Positions 21,364 through 30,416 are shown, numbered from the stretch's first letter. The stretch is DNA of 31,281 nucleotides from an uncultured Oscillospiraceae bacterium (GCA_948766235.1 CAQCFX010000015.1:1-31281); one strand, 5' to 3'. Numbers and translations are program-made. The notes: generated by a model from the sequence alone, not told the origin.

Positions 21364-22563
21364 TTACAGCCTCTCCCGGATGGCTCGGAGAAACTCCAGC
21401 CCCGTCACCTTTCGGGCCTTGGCCTCCCCTTCCCACAGACCCACCAGGTCGCCGGTCATGACGCCGCTCTCGATGGTGTCGATGGCGGCCTGCTCCAGCT
21501 TTTTGGCAAAGGCGGTAAGCTCGGGCAGGCCGTCCAGCTCGCCCCGCTTGCCCAGCGCCCCTGTCCAGGCGAACAGGGTGGCCATGGGGTTGGTGGACAC
21601 CTGCTCTCCCTTCAGGTGGCGGTAGTAGTGCTGGGTGACGGTGCCGTGGGCGGCCTCGTACTCATAGTTGCCGTCGGGGGACACCAGCACCGAGGTCATC
21701 ATGGCCAGGGAACCGAAAGCGGTGGACACCATGTCGCTCATCACGTCGCCGTCGTAGTTCTTGCAGGCCCAGATGAAGCCGCCCTTGGAGCGAATCACCC
21801 GCGCCACCGCGTCGTCAATGAGGGTGTAGAAATAGGTGATGCCAGCCTGTTCAAATTTCGCCTTGTATTCCCCTTCGTATATCTCCGCGAAGACGTCCTT
21901 AAAGGTGTGGTCATACTGCTTGGAGATGGTGTCCTTGGTGGAGAACCACAGGTCTTGCCTGGTGTCCAGGGCGAATTGGAAGCAGGAGCGGGCAAAGGAG
22001 GCAATGGACGCCTCCACATTGAACTGCCCCTGAAGCACACCGGGGCCGTCGAAGGTGTGGATGGGCTCCCGGGTCACCGTGCCGTCCGCGCCGGTAAATA
22101 CCAGCTCCGCCGTGCCGGGGCCGGGGACCTTGAACTCGGCGGCCTTGTACACGTCCCCGAAAGCGTGGCGGGCGATGGTGATGGGGGCCTGCCAGTTCTT
22201 CACCACCGGGTTCAGCCCCTTGACCATGATGGGGGCGCGGAACACCGTGCCGTCCAGAATGGCCCGGATGGTACCGTTGGGGGACTTCCACATCTTTGAC
22301 AGCTTGTACTCCTCCACCCGCTGGGCGTTGGGGGTGATGGTGGCGCATTTCACCGCCACGCCGTATTTTTTGTTGGCCTCGGCCGCATCGATGGTCACCT
22401 GGTCTCCGGTGCGCTCCCGCTCGGGCAGGCCCAGGTCGTAGTATTCCGTCTTCAGGTCAATAAACGGCTCCAGCAGCTCCTCTTTAATCTGCTGCCAGAG
22501 GATGCGGGTCATCTCATCCCCGTCCATCTCCACCAGGGGGGTTTTCATTTGCAGTTTATCCAT
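21364..22563 (-). CDS. icd: NADP-dependent isocitrate dehydrogenase, eukaryotic-type (subfamily II)
   Basis: 399 residues, full length for the dimeric eukaryotic-type enzyme. It oxidises and decarboxylates isocitrate to 2-oxoglutarate, making NADPH and the carbon skeleton for glutamate. Family motifs: VEMDGDEMTRILW near the N-terminus, KSPNGTIRAIL for isocitrate binding, GGFIWACKNYDGDVMSDMVSTAFGSLAMM with the metal-binding Asp residues, and EAAHGTVTQHYYRHLKG for NADP. AAAAGGAG precedes ATG 22563. It lies 63 bases downstream of the DUF975 gene on the same strand with no obvious own promoter, so the two may share a transcript. Confidence 0.97.
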   Translation of the reverse strand: MDKLQMKTPLVEMDGDEMTRILWQQIKEELLEPFIDLKTEYYDLGLPERERTGDQVTIDAAEANKKYGVAVKCATITPNAQRVEEYKLSKMWKSPNGTIRAILDGTVFRAPIMVKGLNPVVKNWQAPITIARHAFGDVYKAAEFKVPGPGTAELVFTGADGTVTREPIHTFDGPGVLQGQFNVEASIASFARSCFQFALDTRQDLWFSTKDTISKQYDHTFKDVFAEIYEGEYKAKFEQAGITYFYTLIDDAVARVIRSKGGFIWACKNYDGDVMSDMVSTAFGSLAMMTSVLVSPDGNYEYEAAHGTVTQHYYRHLKGEQVSTNPMATLFAWTGALGKRGELDGLPELTAFAKKLEQAAIDTIESGVMTGDLVGLWEGEAKARKVTGLEFLRAIRERL

Positions 22564-22626
22564 GGGAATCGCTCCTTTTCATATGAGCGGCGGGGCGGAC
22601 GCACCGTCCCACCGCCGGCAGGCTTC

Positions 22627-23790
22627 TCAGTTCCAGGGGTCGTCCTTGGAGGATTTGGGCGGCCTGGGCGCGGGTCCGCCGGGGTTGGGACCGGCGCCGC
22701 CCGGACCGGGGCCGATGCCCGTGCCCGAGTTGGGGCCGCTGGTGGGGGTCCAGGTGTAGCTGGTACTTTGCTGGGGGGGATAGGGCTGGCCCCAGCCGCC
22801 CTGACCGCCGCCGAAGCCGGCGCTGTCCATACCCTGAAGATAATCATAGAACAGCGCCTGGGCGCCGGTGATGTAGGGCATGAGCCAGAGGTTGATGATG
22901 GAGTTGATAATCACGCTCACAATCATCAAACCCAGGAACACAAACACCGAGCCCACAACGGCATACTCCACGTTGGCCATTCCGCCCATCATCATAGAGG
23001 AGCCCATAGCAATTAATCCGATGGTCATACACACCACGACGATGCCGTACTCCAGCAGATACCAGCCGATGAAGGACAGCTGGAGCAGGAACAGCCTGCC
23101 GATATTGCCCTTCATCAGGCGCTTGCTCTCCCGGATGGCCTCCATGCCGGTGACGCCCCGGTCAACAATGAGAAAGTCCACCATGGCGTAGCGCAGGGTG
23201 ACCCAGACAATGCCCACCAGCAGCGCAATGTAGATTGCCAGCACCGCCAGAATCATCAGTCCCTCCAGCTCCCCAAACAGCAGGACGGCTGCCGCCAGCA
23301 GCGCCACCGCCCCCACCGCAAAAAGCAGGATCCACAAAAACTCAAAAATCCCCACCAAAATCTGAGTGCCCAGCACGGGGCCAAACTGGGGAAAGACGCT
23401 GAACAGCGCGCCGGTCTGGGGCTGCTGCCGCCGGACCATGCCCAGGCAGAAGTTTTTGTACCCCACGTTCATCAGGGCCACCCACAAGCTGCCCAGCACA
23501 GTGCCCAGAATGACGCCCACCACCAGGGCCATGGCAATCCGGCCGGGGGACAGCAGATTGAACAGGATGTACTGCATCCAGTCCTCCGGGTCGGTATACA
23601 GCTGACTGGACAGCATAAACTCCCGCAGCAGCTTGTCGCTGCCCGACACCGCGCCCAAAATGCGCATTACCAGCTGGCAGACCACGTTGCTCAGGACGAC
23701 GACCAGCAGGGTAATCAGCATGGGATGAGGGCGCTGGGCCTTCATGGCCTGCTTCGCCGCCAGCTTGAGCTGTACGCGATTATACTCCAT
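22627..23790 (-). CDS. DUF975-family membrane protein with Gly/Pro-rich tail
   Basis: 387 residues. The N-terminal region (YNRVQLKLAAKQAMK) and about six long hydrophobic helices with the internal segment RYAMVDFLIVDRGVTGMEAI and SKRLMKGN match DUF975. The last 65-70 residues are a low-complexity Gly/Pro/Ser tail ending DDPWN, presumably disordered and cytoplasmic. GGAGGAG before ATG 23790 sets the start over an upstream in-frame ATG at 23829. It is transcribed from the strong promoter at 23868-23896. Function unknown. Confidence 0.82.
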   Translation of the reverse strand: MEYNRVQLKLAAKQAMKAQRPHPMLITLLVVVLSNVVCQLVMRILGAVSGSDKLLREFMLSSQLYTDPEDWMQYILFNLLSPGRIAMALVVGVILGTVLGSLWVALMNVGYKNFCLGMVRRQQPQTGALFSVFPQFGPVLGTQILVGIFEFLWILLFAVGAVALLAAAVLLFGELEGLMILAVLAIYIALLVGIVWVTLRYAMVDFLIVDRGVTGMEAIRESKRLMKGNIGRLFLLQLSFIGWYLLEYGIVVVCMTIGLIAMGSSMMMGGMANVEYAVVGSVFVFLGLMIVSVIINSIINLWLMPYITGAQALFYDYLQGMDSAGFGGGQGGWGQPYPPQQSTSYTWTPTSGPNSGTGIGPGPGGAGPNPGGPAPRPPKSSKDDPWN

Positions 23791-23867
23791 ATAAAACTCC
23801 TCCTTCTCTATCAGGATATTGTACCGCACAAGGCGGGGCCAGTCAAATCCCGATATTCTTCCTCTCT

Positions 23868-23896
23868 ATGATACGATACGCTTTTTCATCTGTCAA
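23868..23896 (-). promoter_or_regulatory. Consensus sigma-A promoter for DUF975 (and possibly icd)
   Basis: Minus strand TTGACA (23896-23891), 17-base spacer, TATCAT (23873-23868); perfect -35. Confidence 0.85.
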
Positions 23897-23980
23897 CCTG
23901 TTTTGCCTCCACGCCCGCCACCGACAGGCGGCCGCCGCGCCTCATGTTTAAAGGGTATAGGCGGGTATTCAAATAAGCAC

Positions 23981-24009
23981 TTGCCTTACCGGCGATTTTG
24001 AGATACAAT
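23981..24009 (+). promoter_or_regulatory. Sigma-A promoter for the amino acid ABC operon
   Basis: TTGCCT (23981-23986), 17-base spacer, TACAAT (24004-24009). A short hairpin GCCGGG-GAAAA-CCCGGC (about 24022-24038) lies between it and the AAAAGGAGG ribosome binding site and would be at the very 5' end of the mRNA, where it may stabilise the message or modulate initiation. Confidence 0.75.
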
Positions 24010-24054
24010 ACCTTCTGGCAAGCCGGGGAAAACCCGGCAAAAGGAGGTTTATCC

Positions 24055-24759
24055 GTGTCAATCCAGCAATTTTTGGAATTTTTGTTCGGCCAGCGCCTGT
24101 GGGAAATCCTGTCGGATTCCTTTTGGAAAATCCTGCTCCCCGGCCTGACCGTTACCATCCCCCTCACCGTCATCGCCTTCTCCCTGGCCATGGTCATCGC
24201 CGTGGCGGTGGCGCTGGTGCAGTTCGCCCGGGTACCCGTGGCCAGCCAGCTGTGCCGGTTCTATATCTGGGTGGCCCGGGGCACCCCTTTGCTGGTGCAG
24301 CTGTTCGTGGTGTTCTTCGGCCTGCCCCGGGTGGGCATCCGCATCGACCCCTTCCCCGCCGCCGTCATCGTGTTCTCGCTGAACGAGGGTGCCTATTGCG
24401 CGGAAATCGTCCGGGCGGCCCTGGAATCCGTCCCCTCCGGACAGCTGGAGGCCGGGGCCTGCGCGGGCATGAGCTATTTGCAGACCATGCGCCGCATCAT
24501 TCTGCCCCAGGCCATGCGCACCGCCTTCCCCTCCCTGTCCAACTCCCTCATCGCCATGGTGAAGGACACCTCCCTGGCCTCCAACATCACGGTGGCAGAG
24601 ATGTTCATGGCCGCCCGCACCATTGTGGCCGCCACCTGGGAGCCGCTGGCGCTGTACATTGAGGTAGGTCTCATTTACTTATTGTTCTCCACCGTCCTCA
24701 CCTGGCTGCAGCGCTTGGGAGAGCGGAAGCTGAGCGTTTACGGAAACCAGGAGGGCTGA
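24055..24759 (+). CDS. Polar amino acid ABC transporter permease (HisM/GlnP-like)
   Basis: 234 residues, about five transmembrane helices. The polar amino acid permease signature is present: LTVTIPLTVIAF, WVARGTPLLVQLF, NEGAYCAEIVRAALESVPSGQLEA and the EAA coupling loop GACAGMSYLQTMRRIILPQA. GTG 24055 with AAAAGGAGG is the start; upstream in-frame codons lie before that site. It pairs with the ATPase three bases downstream and the binding protein at 26509. Confidence 0.94.
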   Translation: MSIQQFLEFLFGQRLWEILSDSFWKILLPGLTVTIPLTVIAFSLAMVIAVAVALVQFARVPVASQLCRFYIWVARGTPLLVQLFVVFFGLPRVGIRIDPFPAAVIVFSLNEGAYCAEIVRAALESVPSGQLEAGACAGMSYLQTMRRIILPQAMRTAFPSLSNSLIAMVKDTSLASNITVAEMFMAARTIVAATWEPLALYIEVGLIYLLFSTVLTWLQRLGERKLSVYGNQEG

Positions 24760-24762
24760 GCT

Positions 24763-25512
24763 ATGCTGACGGCAACCGAACTTCACAAATCCTTTGGCTC
24801 TCTGGAGGTGCTCAAGGGCGTGTCCCTTCAGGTCAATCAGGGGGACGTGGCGGTCATCCTGGGTCCCAGCGGCTCGGGCAAGACCACGCTGCTGCGGTGT
24901 CTGAACTTTCTGGAGACCGCCGACAGCGGGCAGCTCATCTTCGACGGGGAGCGGTTTGACCTGGCCCGCACACCCCGCAGGGACATCGCCCGGCTGCGAA
25001 AAAAGACCGCCTTCGTCTTTCAGAACTACAACCTGTTTCGCAATAAGACCGCCCTGCAAAACGTCACCGAGGGGCTGATTGTGGCCCGAAAAATGCCAAA
25101 GGCCCAGGCCGTCGAGCTGGGCGAGCAGGCGCTGGCCAAGGTGGGACTGCTGGACCGCAAGGACCACTACCCCCACCAGCTCTCCGGCGGGCAGCAGCAG
25201 CGGGCGGCCATCGCCCGCGCCATGGCCACAAACCCGGAAATCATTTTGTTTGACGAGCCCACCTCCGCCCTGGACCCCGAACTCACCGGGGAGGTGCTCT
25301 CCGTGATGCGCCAGCTGGCCCAGGACGGGATGACCATGCTGGTGGTCACCCACGAAATGGGCTTTGCCCGAAACGTGTCCAGCCAGGTCATTTTCATGGA
25401 AAACGGCGTAGTGGTGGAGGCCGGCCCCACTCAAGAGATGTTCCTGCACCCCCGGCAGGAGCGCACCCGCGCCTTCCTCCAGACCGGCGCACACCCCGTT
25501 GAAAGGCCGTGA
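24763..25512 (+). CDS. Polar amino acid ABC transporter ATP-binding protein (GlnQ-like)
   Basis: 249 residues. Walker A GPSGSGKTT (34-42), Q-loop FQNYNLF, signature LSGGQ (140-144), Walker B LFDEPTSALD (162-171), switch His197. FQNYNLFRNKTALQNV and ATNPEIILFDEPTSALDPE are characteristic of the amino-acid uptake subfamily. CAGGAGG just before ATG 24763. Confidence 0.95.
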   Translation: MLTATELHKSFGSLEVLKGVSLQVNQGDVAVILGPSGSGKTTLLRCLNFLETADSGQLIFDGERFDLARTPRRDIARLRKKTAFVFQNYNLFRNKTALQNVTEGLIVARKMPKAQAVELGEQALAKVGLLDRKDHYPHQLSGGQQQRAAIARAMATNPEIILFDEPTSALDPELTGEVLSVMRQLAQDGMTMLVVTHEMGFARNVSSQVIFMENGVVVEAGPTQEMFLHPRQERTRAFLQTGAHPVERP

Positions 25513-25516
25513 AGCA

Positions 25517-26452
25517 ATGAAGAAAGCGAAAAAAATTGTACTGATTGTCCTCGCCGCCCTGCTGGTCCTGACGGTGGGAGCTCTGGCCTTTGCCGGAAAC
25601 TATCTGTTCCGCTTCGCGCTGGACCCCCAGTTCGGCGGTATGATTAGCAGCTATGAGGAAGAGGATCTGGTGCTGGAGGGGAAGTACGCCTGGTTCGCCG
25701 AAAGCAACGAGGACCGCTGGCTTATCAGCCACGACGGGCTGCGCCTTCACGGCCTATACCTGCCCCAGGAACAGGAAAGCCACAAATACGCCGTCATCTG
25801 CCACGGTTACGGCTCCATCCCCCAGTACGAGGGCGGATTCGCCGCGAAGTTTTACGAGATGGGCTATAGCATCCTGGCCCCCGCCGCCCGGGCCCACGAG
25901 CAAAGCGAGGGCCGCTACGTCAGCATGGGCTGGCTGGAGCGGCGGGACATTGTGGCCTGGGTGGACACCCTGGCGGAGCAGGATCCCCAGGCGGAGGTGG
26001 TGCTGTTCGGCGTGTCCATGGGCGGGGCCACGGTGATGATGACCGCCGGGGAGGCCGACCTGTCCCCCAACGTGAAGTGTGTCATCGAGGACTGCGGCTA
26101 CTCCTCTGTGTGGGATGAGTTCGCCGTGCAGCTAAACGAGATGTTCGGCCTGCCCACCTTCCCGGTGCTGGACGCCGCCTCCCTGGTCACCCGCCTCCGG
26201 GCGGGGTACAGCTTCCAGGAGGCGTCTGCGGTGGAGCAGCTGAAGCACACCTCTCTGCCCGTGCTGTTCATCCACGGGGAGGAGGACACCTTTGTGCCCT
26301 ATTCCATGCTGGACGTGGTATACCAGGCCTGCGCCAGCCCGGAAAAGGAGCGGCTGTCCATCCCCGGCGCGGAGCATGGCGGGTCCGCCGGCACCGACCC
26401 GGAGCTGTACTGGTCCACGGTGGAGGCGTTTCTGGCCAAGCACATGGGCTGA
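25517..26452 (+). CDS. Membrane-anchored alpha/beta hydrolase
   Basis: 311 residues. One N-terminal transmembrane helix (about 7-28) is followed by an alpha/beta hydrolase domain: oxyanion segment AVICHGYGS (92-100), nucleophile elbow GVSMGG (Ser167), acid Asp257 (HGEEDTFVP) and His287 (AEHGG). The catalytic domain is predicted to face outside the cell. Substrate unknown; ester or peptide-ester hydrolysis is typical. ATG 25517 is five bases after the ATPase stop, and the SBP gene follows 56 bases later, so it lies inside the amino acid importer operon. TTG 25499 is an alternative start. Confidence 0.88.
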   Translation: MKKAKKIVLIVLAALLVLTVGALAFAGNYLFRFALDPQFGGMISSYEEEDLVLEGKYAWFAESNEDRWLISHDGLRLHGLYLPQEQESHKYAVICHGYGSIPQYEGGFAAKFYEMGYSILAPAARAHEQSEGRYVSMGWLERRDIVAWVDTLAEQDPQAEVVLFGVSMGGATVMMTAGEADLSPNVKCVIEDCGYSSVWDEFAVQLNEMFGLPTFPVLDAASLVTRLRAGYSFQEASAVEQLKHTSLPVLFIHGEEDTFVPYSMLDVVYQACASPEKERLSIPGAEHGGSAGTDPELYWSTVEAFLAKHMG

Positions 26453-26508
26453 AGCATACATAACCTCATATTTCCACTCTACTTTTTATCCAAGGAGGAA
26501 TTTTCATC

Positions 26509-27324
26509 ATGAATTTAAAACGTTTTTCGGCCCTTCTCGCCGCCGCCCTTCTGTTGACCGCCTCTCTGGCCGGCTGCGGCCAGGAGAAGCCCCAAGCCAC
26601 CGATATGGGCAATGATCTGCTATCCGCCATCCAGGCCAAGGGCGAGATCGTGGTGGCCATGGAGGGCACCTGGGCCCCCTGGACCTATCACAACGAGAGC
26701 GGCGAGCTGGTGGGCTACGATGTGGAGGTGGCCAATGCCATCGCGGAGAAGCTGGGCGTCAAGGCCACCTTCGTGGAGGGCGGCTGGGACGGGCTGCTGG
26801 CCGGGCTGGAGTCTGGGCGGTATGACATCATGGTCAACGGTGTGGACATCGACGAGGAGCGCCAGGAGAAGTACGACTTCTCCGTCCCCTACGCCTATAA
26901 CCGCACCGCCGTCATCGTCCGGGGGGACGACGACTCGGTGCAGTCCATGGAGGATCTCAGCGGCAAGAACACCGCCAACACCATCACCTCCACCTACGCC
27001 GCCGTGGCCCAGAAATACGGCGCCCAGGTCACCCCGGTGGACGATTTGAACCAAACCTTCGAGCTGCTGCTCACCGAGCGGATTGACGCCACGCTGAACG
27101 CCGAGGTCACCTATTACGACTACATGAAGGCCCACCCCGACGCCAACCTGAAAATTGCCTGCCTGGACTCGGAGGCCACCCAGGCGGCCATCCCCATGCG
27201 CAAAGGAGAGGAGACCGCCGCTTTGCGTCAGGCCATTGACCAGGCCCTTAACGAGCTGAGCGAGGACGGGACGCTGAGCGAGCTGTCTATCAAATACTTC
27301 GGCGTGGACCTCTCCCAGCCCTAA
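26509..27324 (+). CDS. Amino acid ABC transporter substrate-binding lipoprotein (SBP_bac_3)
   Basis: 271 residues. Lipoprotein signal with lipobox LAGC (Cys23), then a periplasmic-binding-protein type 3 domain: GEIVVAMEGTWAPWTYHNESGELVGYDVEVANAI, WDGLLAGLESGRYDIMVNGV and SVPYAYNRTAVIV. It captures the amino acid outside the membrane for the permease and ATPase encoded upstream. Ligand cannot be assigned precisely. AAGGAGG before ATG 26509. Confidence 0.94.
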   Translation: MNLKRFSALLAAALLLTASLAGCGQEKPQATDMGNDLLSAIQAKGEIVVAMEGTWAPWTYHNESGELVGYDVEVANAIAEKLGVKATFVEGGWDGLLAGLESGRYDIMVNGVDIDEERQEKYDFSVPYAYNRTAVIVRGDDDSVQSMEDLSGKNTANTITSTYAAVAQKYGAQVTPVDDLNQTFELLLTERIDATLNAEVTYYDYMKAHPDANLKIACLDSEATQAAIPMRKGEETAALRQAIDQALNELSEDGTLSELSIKYFGVDLSQP

Positions 27325-27384
27325 GTGTCCTGTCACCGCCCTCAATTCGGATATTCACACAAAAACGACATGGAGGAATTGGCT

Positions 27385-28266
27385 ATGCACATTCAGCTTC
27401 AAAACGGCCCCTGCACCGCCGAAATAGACACCCTTGGCGGTGAGCTGACTTCGTTCCGGGACGGTGCGGGAACCGAATATATTTGGGGCGGCGACCCGGC
27501 CTACTGGTCCGGCCGCAACCCCATCCTGTTCCCCATTGTGGGCAGCCTGAAGGACGGCCGGGTGCGCATCCAGGGCCGGGAATACAAGATGGGCCGTCAC
27601 GGCTTTGCCCGGCGCAGCCAGTTCACCCTCGCCGAGCAGGGGCCGAGCCATGCGGTCCTGGAGCTGCGGGAGAGCCCGGACACCCTGGCGCGCTACCCCT
27701 TCCCCTTCCTGCTCCGGGTGCGCCATGAGCTGCTGGAGGACGGCTTCTCCACCACCTTTGAGGTGGAAAACCCCGGCGACGCCCCCCTGCCCTGCTGCGT
27801 GGGCGCTCACACCGCCTTCCGCTGCCCTTTGTACGAAGGCCAGCGCTTTGAGGAATACGCCCTGGTCTTTGACCAGACGGAGGACGCCCGCTCCCTGCCC
27901 CTCACCCCTCAGGGGCTGATCTCCGCCGGCGCAGGCATCCCCATCCTCCGGGGAACGGACACCATCCCCCTCACCCACCAGCCCTTTGATGAGCTGGACA
28001 CGCTGATTTTCCAGCATCTGCGCTCCACCGGCGTCCGCCTGGTCCACAGGGACACCGGCCGCGGCGTACATATGGAATTTAAGGATTTCCCCATGATTGC
28101 CTTCTGGACCCCTGCCCACGCCAACGCCCCCTTTATCTGCCTGGAGCCCTGGCACGGCTGCGCCGCCTGGGACAACGAGAGCGGCGAGTTCACCCACAAG
28201 CCCCACTGTATCACCCTGCTGCCCGGGGAACAGAAAGCCCTGAGCTACACCGTGCGCACCGTGTAA
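27385..28266 (+). CDS. Aldose 1-epimerase family protein (LacX-like)
   Basis: 293 residues with the LacX-like galactose-mutarotase fold markers: DTLGGELTSFRDGAGTEYIW, GRNPILFPIVGSL, MGRHGFARRSQF (His/Arg substrate site) and CVGAHTAFRCPL with the second His, then WHGCAAWDNESGEFTHKPHC near the end. It probably interconverts sugar anomers; the substrate sugar is unknown. GGAGG before ATG 27385 is preferred to upstream in-frame ATGs at 27325 and 27370. It may be the last gene of the amino acid importer transcript. Confidence 0.88.
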   Translation: MHIQLQNGPCTAEIDTLGGELTSFRDGAGTEYIWGGDPAYWSGRNPILFPIVGSLKDGRVRIQGREYKMGRHGFARRSQFTLAEQGPSHAVLELRESPDTLARYPFPFLLRVRHELLEDGFSTTFEVENPGDAPLPCCVGAHTAFRCPLYEGQRFEEYALVFDQTEDARSLPLTPQGLISAGAGIPILRGTDTIPLTHQPFDELDTLIFQHLRSTGVRLVHRDTGRGVHMEFKDFPMIAFWTPAHANAPFICLEPWHGCAAWDNESGEFTHKPHCITLLPGEQKALSYTVRTV

Positions 28267-28300
28267 GTTGAAAAATGCAAAAAAACATTTAAGATTTCCT

Positions 28301-28337
28301 AAAACCCCCGTCCGTCCTGTGGACAGCCGGGGGTTTT
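28301..28337. terminator. Intrinsic terminator after the epimerase gene
   Basis: A 10-bp perfect stem (AAAACCCCCG / CGGGGGTTTT) whose inner part holds a GTCC-TGT-GGAC hairpin, followed by TTTTTG. Confidence 0.9.
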
Positions 28338-28374
28338 TGTGCTATTTTATAGAAAAACGAAGGGAGGCCTTCCC

Positions 28375-28722
28375 ATGATTCAGAAACGCAGCGTTCCCAT
28401 TTGTGTCCTGTTATCCATCGTCACCTGCGGCATCTATCTGATGTACTGGTTTGTCGTCGCCACCAATGAAGTGGACGCCGTCACTGAGGACCCCGGCCCC
28501 GGCGGCGGTATGTCCCTGCTGTTCACCATCCTCACCTGCGGCATCTACGGCATCTACTGGGCCTGGAAAACCGGCGACAAGCTGGACGCCTCTCGGGTCC
28601 GCAACGGAGCGGTCCCCGGCTCCTTCGCCATTCTGTTCCTCGTTCTCAACCTGCTGGGGCTGTCCGTCGTCACCCTGGCCATCGTCCAGAACGAGCTGAA
28701 CCACTATAACCCCAGCCTGTGA
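28375..28722 (+). CDS. DUF4234-like small membrane protein, 115 aa
   Basis: Three hydrophobic segments. The opening MIQKRSVPICVLLSIVTCGIYLMYWF and the repeat LLFTILTCGIYGIYWAWKTGDKLD match DUF4234-type proteins, whose function is unknown. The two copies of S/TIxTCGIYxxYW are an internal repeat of the family. GGGAGG before ATG 28375. GTGA overlap with the next gene. Confidence 0.82.
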   Translation: MIQKRSVPICVLLSIVTCGIYLMYWFVVATNEVDAVTEDPGPGGGMSLLFTILTCGIYGIYWAWKTGDKLDASRVRNGAVPGSFAILFLVLNLLGLSVVTLAIVQNELNHYNPSL

Positions 28723-29099
28723 CGCAGCCCAGACGCCGCCTGTGCCGCCTGCTGGGCGCAGGCGCCCTGCTGCTGGCGGCGGGTCTGGCCTACGCCCTTT
28801 GGGTGGGCGCCACCGGCCTTGCCCTGCTCTGTCCCTTCCACGCGGTTACGGGCCTGCAATGCCCCGGCTGCGGCGTCACGCGGCTGTGCCTGTCCCTGCT
28901 CCGGGGCGACTGCTCCGGGGCGTGGAGGGCCAACCCGCTGCTGATGCTGATGCTCCCCATCCTGGCGGTTCTGGCCGTCCGGCTGTCCGTTCGGTATGTC
29001 CGGGAGGGCAGCGCCGCGCCTACCCGCCGGGAAAACGCCCTCATATGGGTCCTCACCGCCCTGCTGGCGGCGTGGGGAATTGTGCGCAATCTGATATAA
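28719..29099 (+). CDS. DUF2752-family membrane protein, 126 aa
   Basis: Three transmembrane helices with the DUF2752 core CPFHAVTGLQCPGCGVTRLCLSLLRGD, including the CPGCG pair, and the downstream ANPLLMLMLP. Function unknown. It starts at GTG 28719 in a GTGA overlap with the DUF4234 gene, so the two are coupled. Confidence 0.88.
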   Translation: MTQPRRRLCRLLGAGALLLAAGLAYALWVGATGLALLCPFHAVTGLQCPGCGVTRLCLSLLRGDCSGAWRANPLLMLMLPILAVLAVRLSVRYVREGSAAPTRRENALIWVLTALLAAWGIVRNLI

Positions 29100-29100
29100 A

Positions 29101-29141
29101 AAAGGCCAGGGCGGATTCCCAGCGAATCCGCCCTGGCCTTT
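29101..29141. terminator. Bidirectional intrinsic terminator
   Basis: A 17-bp perfect stem (AAAGGCCAGGGCGGATT / AATCCGCCCTGGCCTTT) with a seven-base loop; A- and T-rich flanks serve both the DUF2752 gene and the convergent DUF4317 gene. Confidence 0.93.
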
Positions 29142-29143
29142 CC

Positions 29144-30298
29144 CTATTTTGCCTTGACCTCCTCAGCCTCCAGCTCTACCGCCAGGCCGTTTACCTCCAC
29201 CCCGTCTCCCGCGGGGATGAGAATGTACTTGCGCCCGTCCAGCACCCGGGCCTCCACCTGACCGCTCAGCTCCGGCTTCACGGTGATGGTGATCTCCCCG
29301 GCCTTAATCTGAAAGCGCTTGCTGTCAATGAGGTTGGCTGGGTCCAACGCCGCGCCCTCGCCCAGGCGCTGGGCGCAGTAGTCCTGGAAGGCCTCTACCC
29401 GCTCCTCCTCTATGCCGCACTCCCGCAGCATCCCGCCCACGTCTCCGGCGGTGACGGACAGAGGCTCCGGATCCTTGCTCTCCCTGTGCAGGTCAATGCG
29501 CTCGCGCAGCTGCTCATGGACGGCCTGGACCAGCTCCATGCTGCACTCCACCCCCAGCGCGTCGGTCAGGGCGGTCTCAAAGGCCTCCCGCTGCTCCGGG
29601 GCGGACAGAGGCGGCTCGGAGCCAAACACCCCGTCGATGAACTCCTTGTGGAGAAACTCCGGCTTGCGCACGTAATACAGGGCATTGTAAAGATTGGCCG
29701 CCCGGCGGTCAAAGGCGGGGAACAGGAAGCCCAGCTCCGGCTGGGCCGCCAGCCGCCCAGCGGTCTTCACGTGCAGGGCGTTTTCCGACGGCACATAGCC
29801 CAGCCCCGGCTTGCCCTCCCGCATGGGGCACAGGGCGCACAGCACGTAGGAGTACACCGTCTCGGAGGCGTCGTCCAGCCCCTCGTCATTTTTGCTGCGG
29901 AAGGGCACGTCGTAGCTCTCGTGGGCCAGCAGAATGAGGTAGCTGTCCTCCCCCATATCAACGCTCTGAATCACCTTTTGGTAAAACTCCCGGCGCACTG
30001 CCTCGTCCTTCAGCTTGGTGTCCCGCAGGGCGCGCAGCAGCTTGTGCTCCTCCCCCTCCGCCACCTGCCGGGTGGTGAACTCAATGTCAATAAGGCTGCG
30101 GCCCAGCGCGCCGGACAGGGTCTTGCGCAGCAGGGCCATGCGGCTCTCCACGTCGTCCTCGTTGAGCAGGGCCAGGGACTGGTCCACTTCGGCGATAATT
30201 TCCTTGGTGGGGCTGACATAGCAGCCATATACGTGGCCCATGGCGTTCTTGCCCGGGCGCAGACGGCGGCGCAGCTCGCCGACCTCTTTTTGATTCAT
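29144..30298 (-). CDS. DUF4317-family protein
   Basis: 384 residues, predominantly helical and acidic, without transmembrane helix or signal. It opens MNQKEVGELRRRLRPGKNAMGHVYGCYVSPTKEIIAEVD, typical of DUF4317 in Firmicutes, and also carries FLFPAFDRRAANLYNALYY. No function has been assigned to the family as far as I know. GGGAGGAG before ATG 30298 places the start. The gene sits alone between a divergent Trk/Ktr gene and a convergent operon. Confidence 0.85.
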   Translation of the reverse strand: MNQKEVGELRRRLRPGKNAMGHVYGCYVSPTKEIIAEVDQSLALLNEDDVESRMALLRKTLSGALGRSLIDIEFTTRQVAEGEEHKLLRALRDTKLKDEAVRREFYQKVIQSVDMGEDSYLILLAHESYDVPFRSKNDEGLDDASETVYSYVLCALCPMREGKPGLGYVPSENALHVKTAGRLAAQPELGFLFPAFDRRAANLYNALYYVRKPEFLHKEFIDGVFGSEPPLSAPEQREAFETALTDALGVECSMELVQAVHEQLRERIDLHRESKDPEPLSVTAGDVGGMLRECGIEEERVEAFQDYCAQRLGEGAALDPANLIDSKRFQIKAGEITITVKPELSGQVEARVLDGRKYILIPAGDGVEVNGLAVELEAEEVKAK

Positions 30299-30387
30299 GG
30301 GAACTCCTCCCTTATATTTTTTAGCGGTTTTATCATTGTACCCACCGGATGGCAAAAAGTCAATCCCTCCCAGGGCGAGATAACCGC

Positions 30388-30416
30388 TTGCAAATCCTCC
30401 CAAATACCACTATAAT
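30388..30416 (+). promoter_or_regulatory. Strong sigma-A promoter for the potassium channel gene
   Basis: TTGCAA (30388-30393), 17-base spacer, perfect TATAAT (30411-30416), 30 bases before the start codon. Confidence 0.85.
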
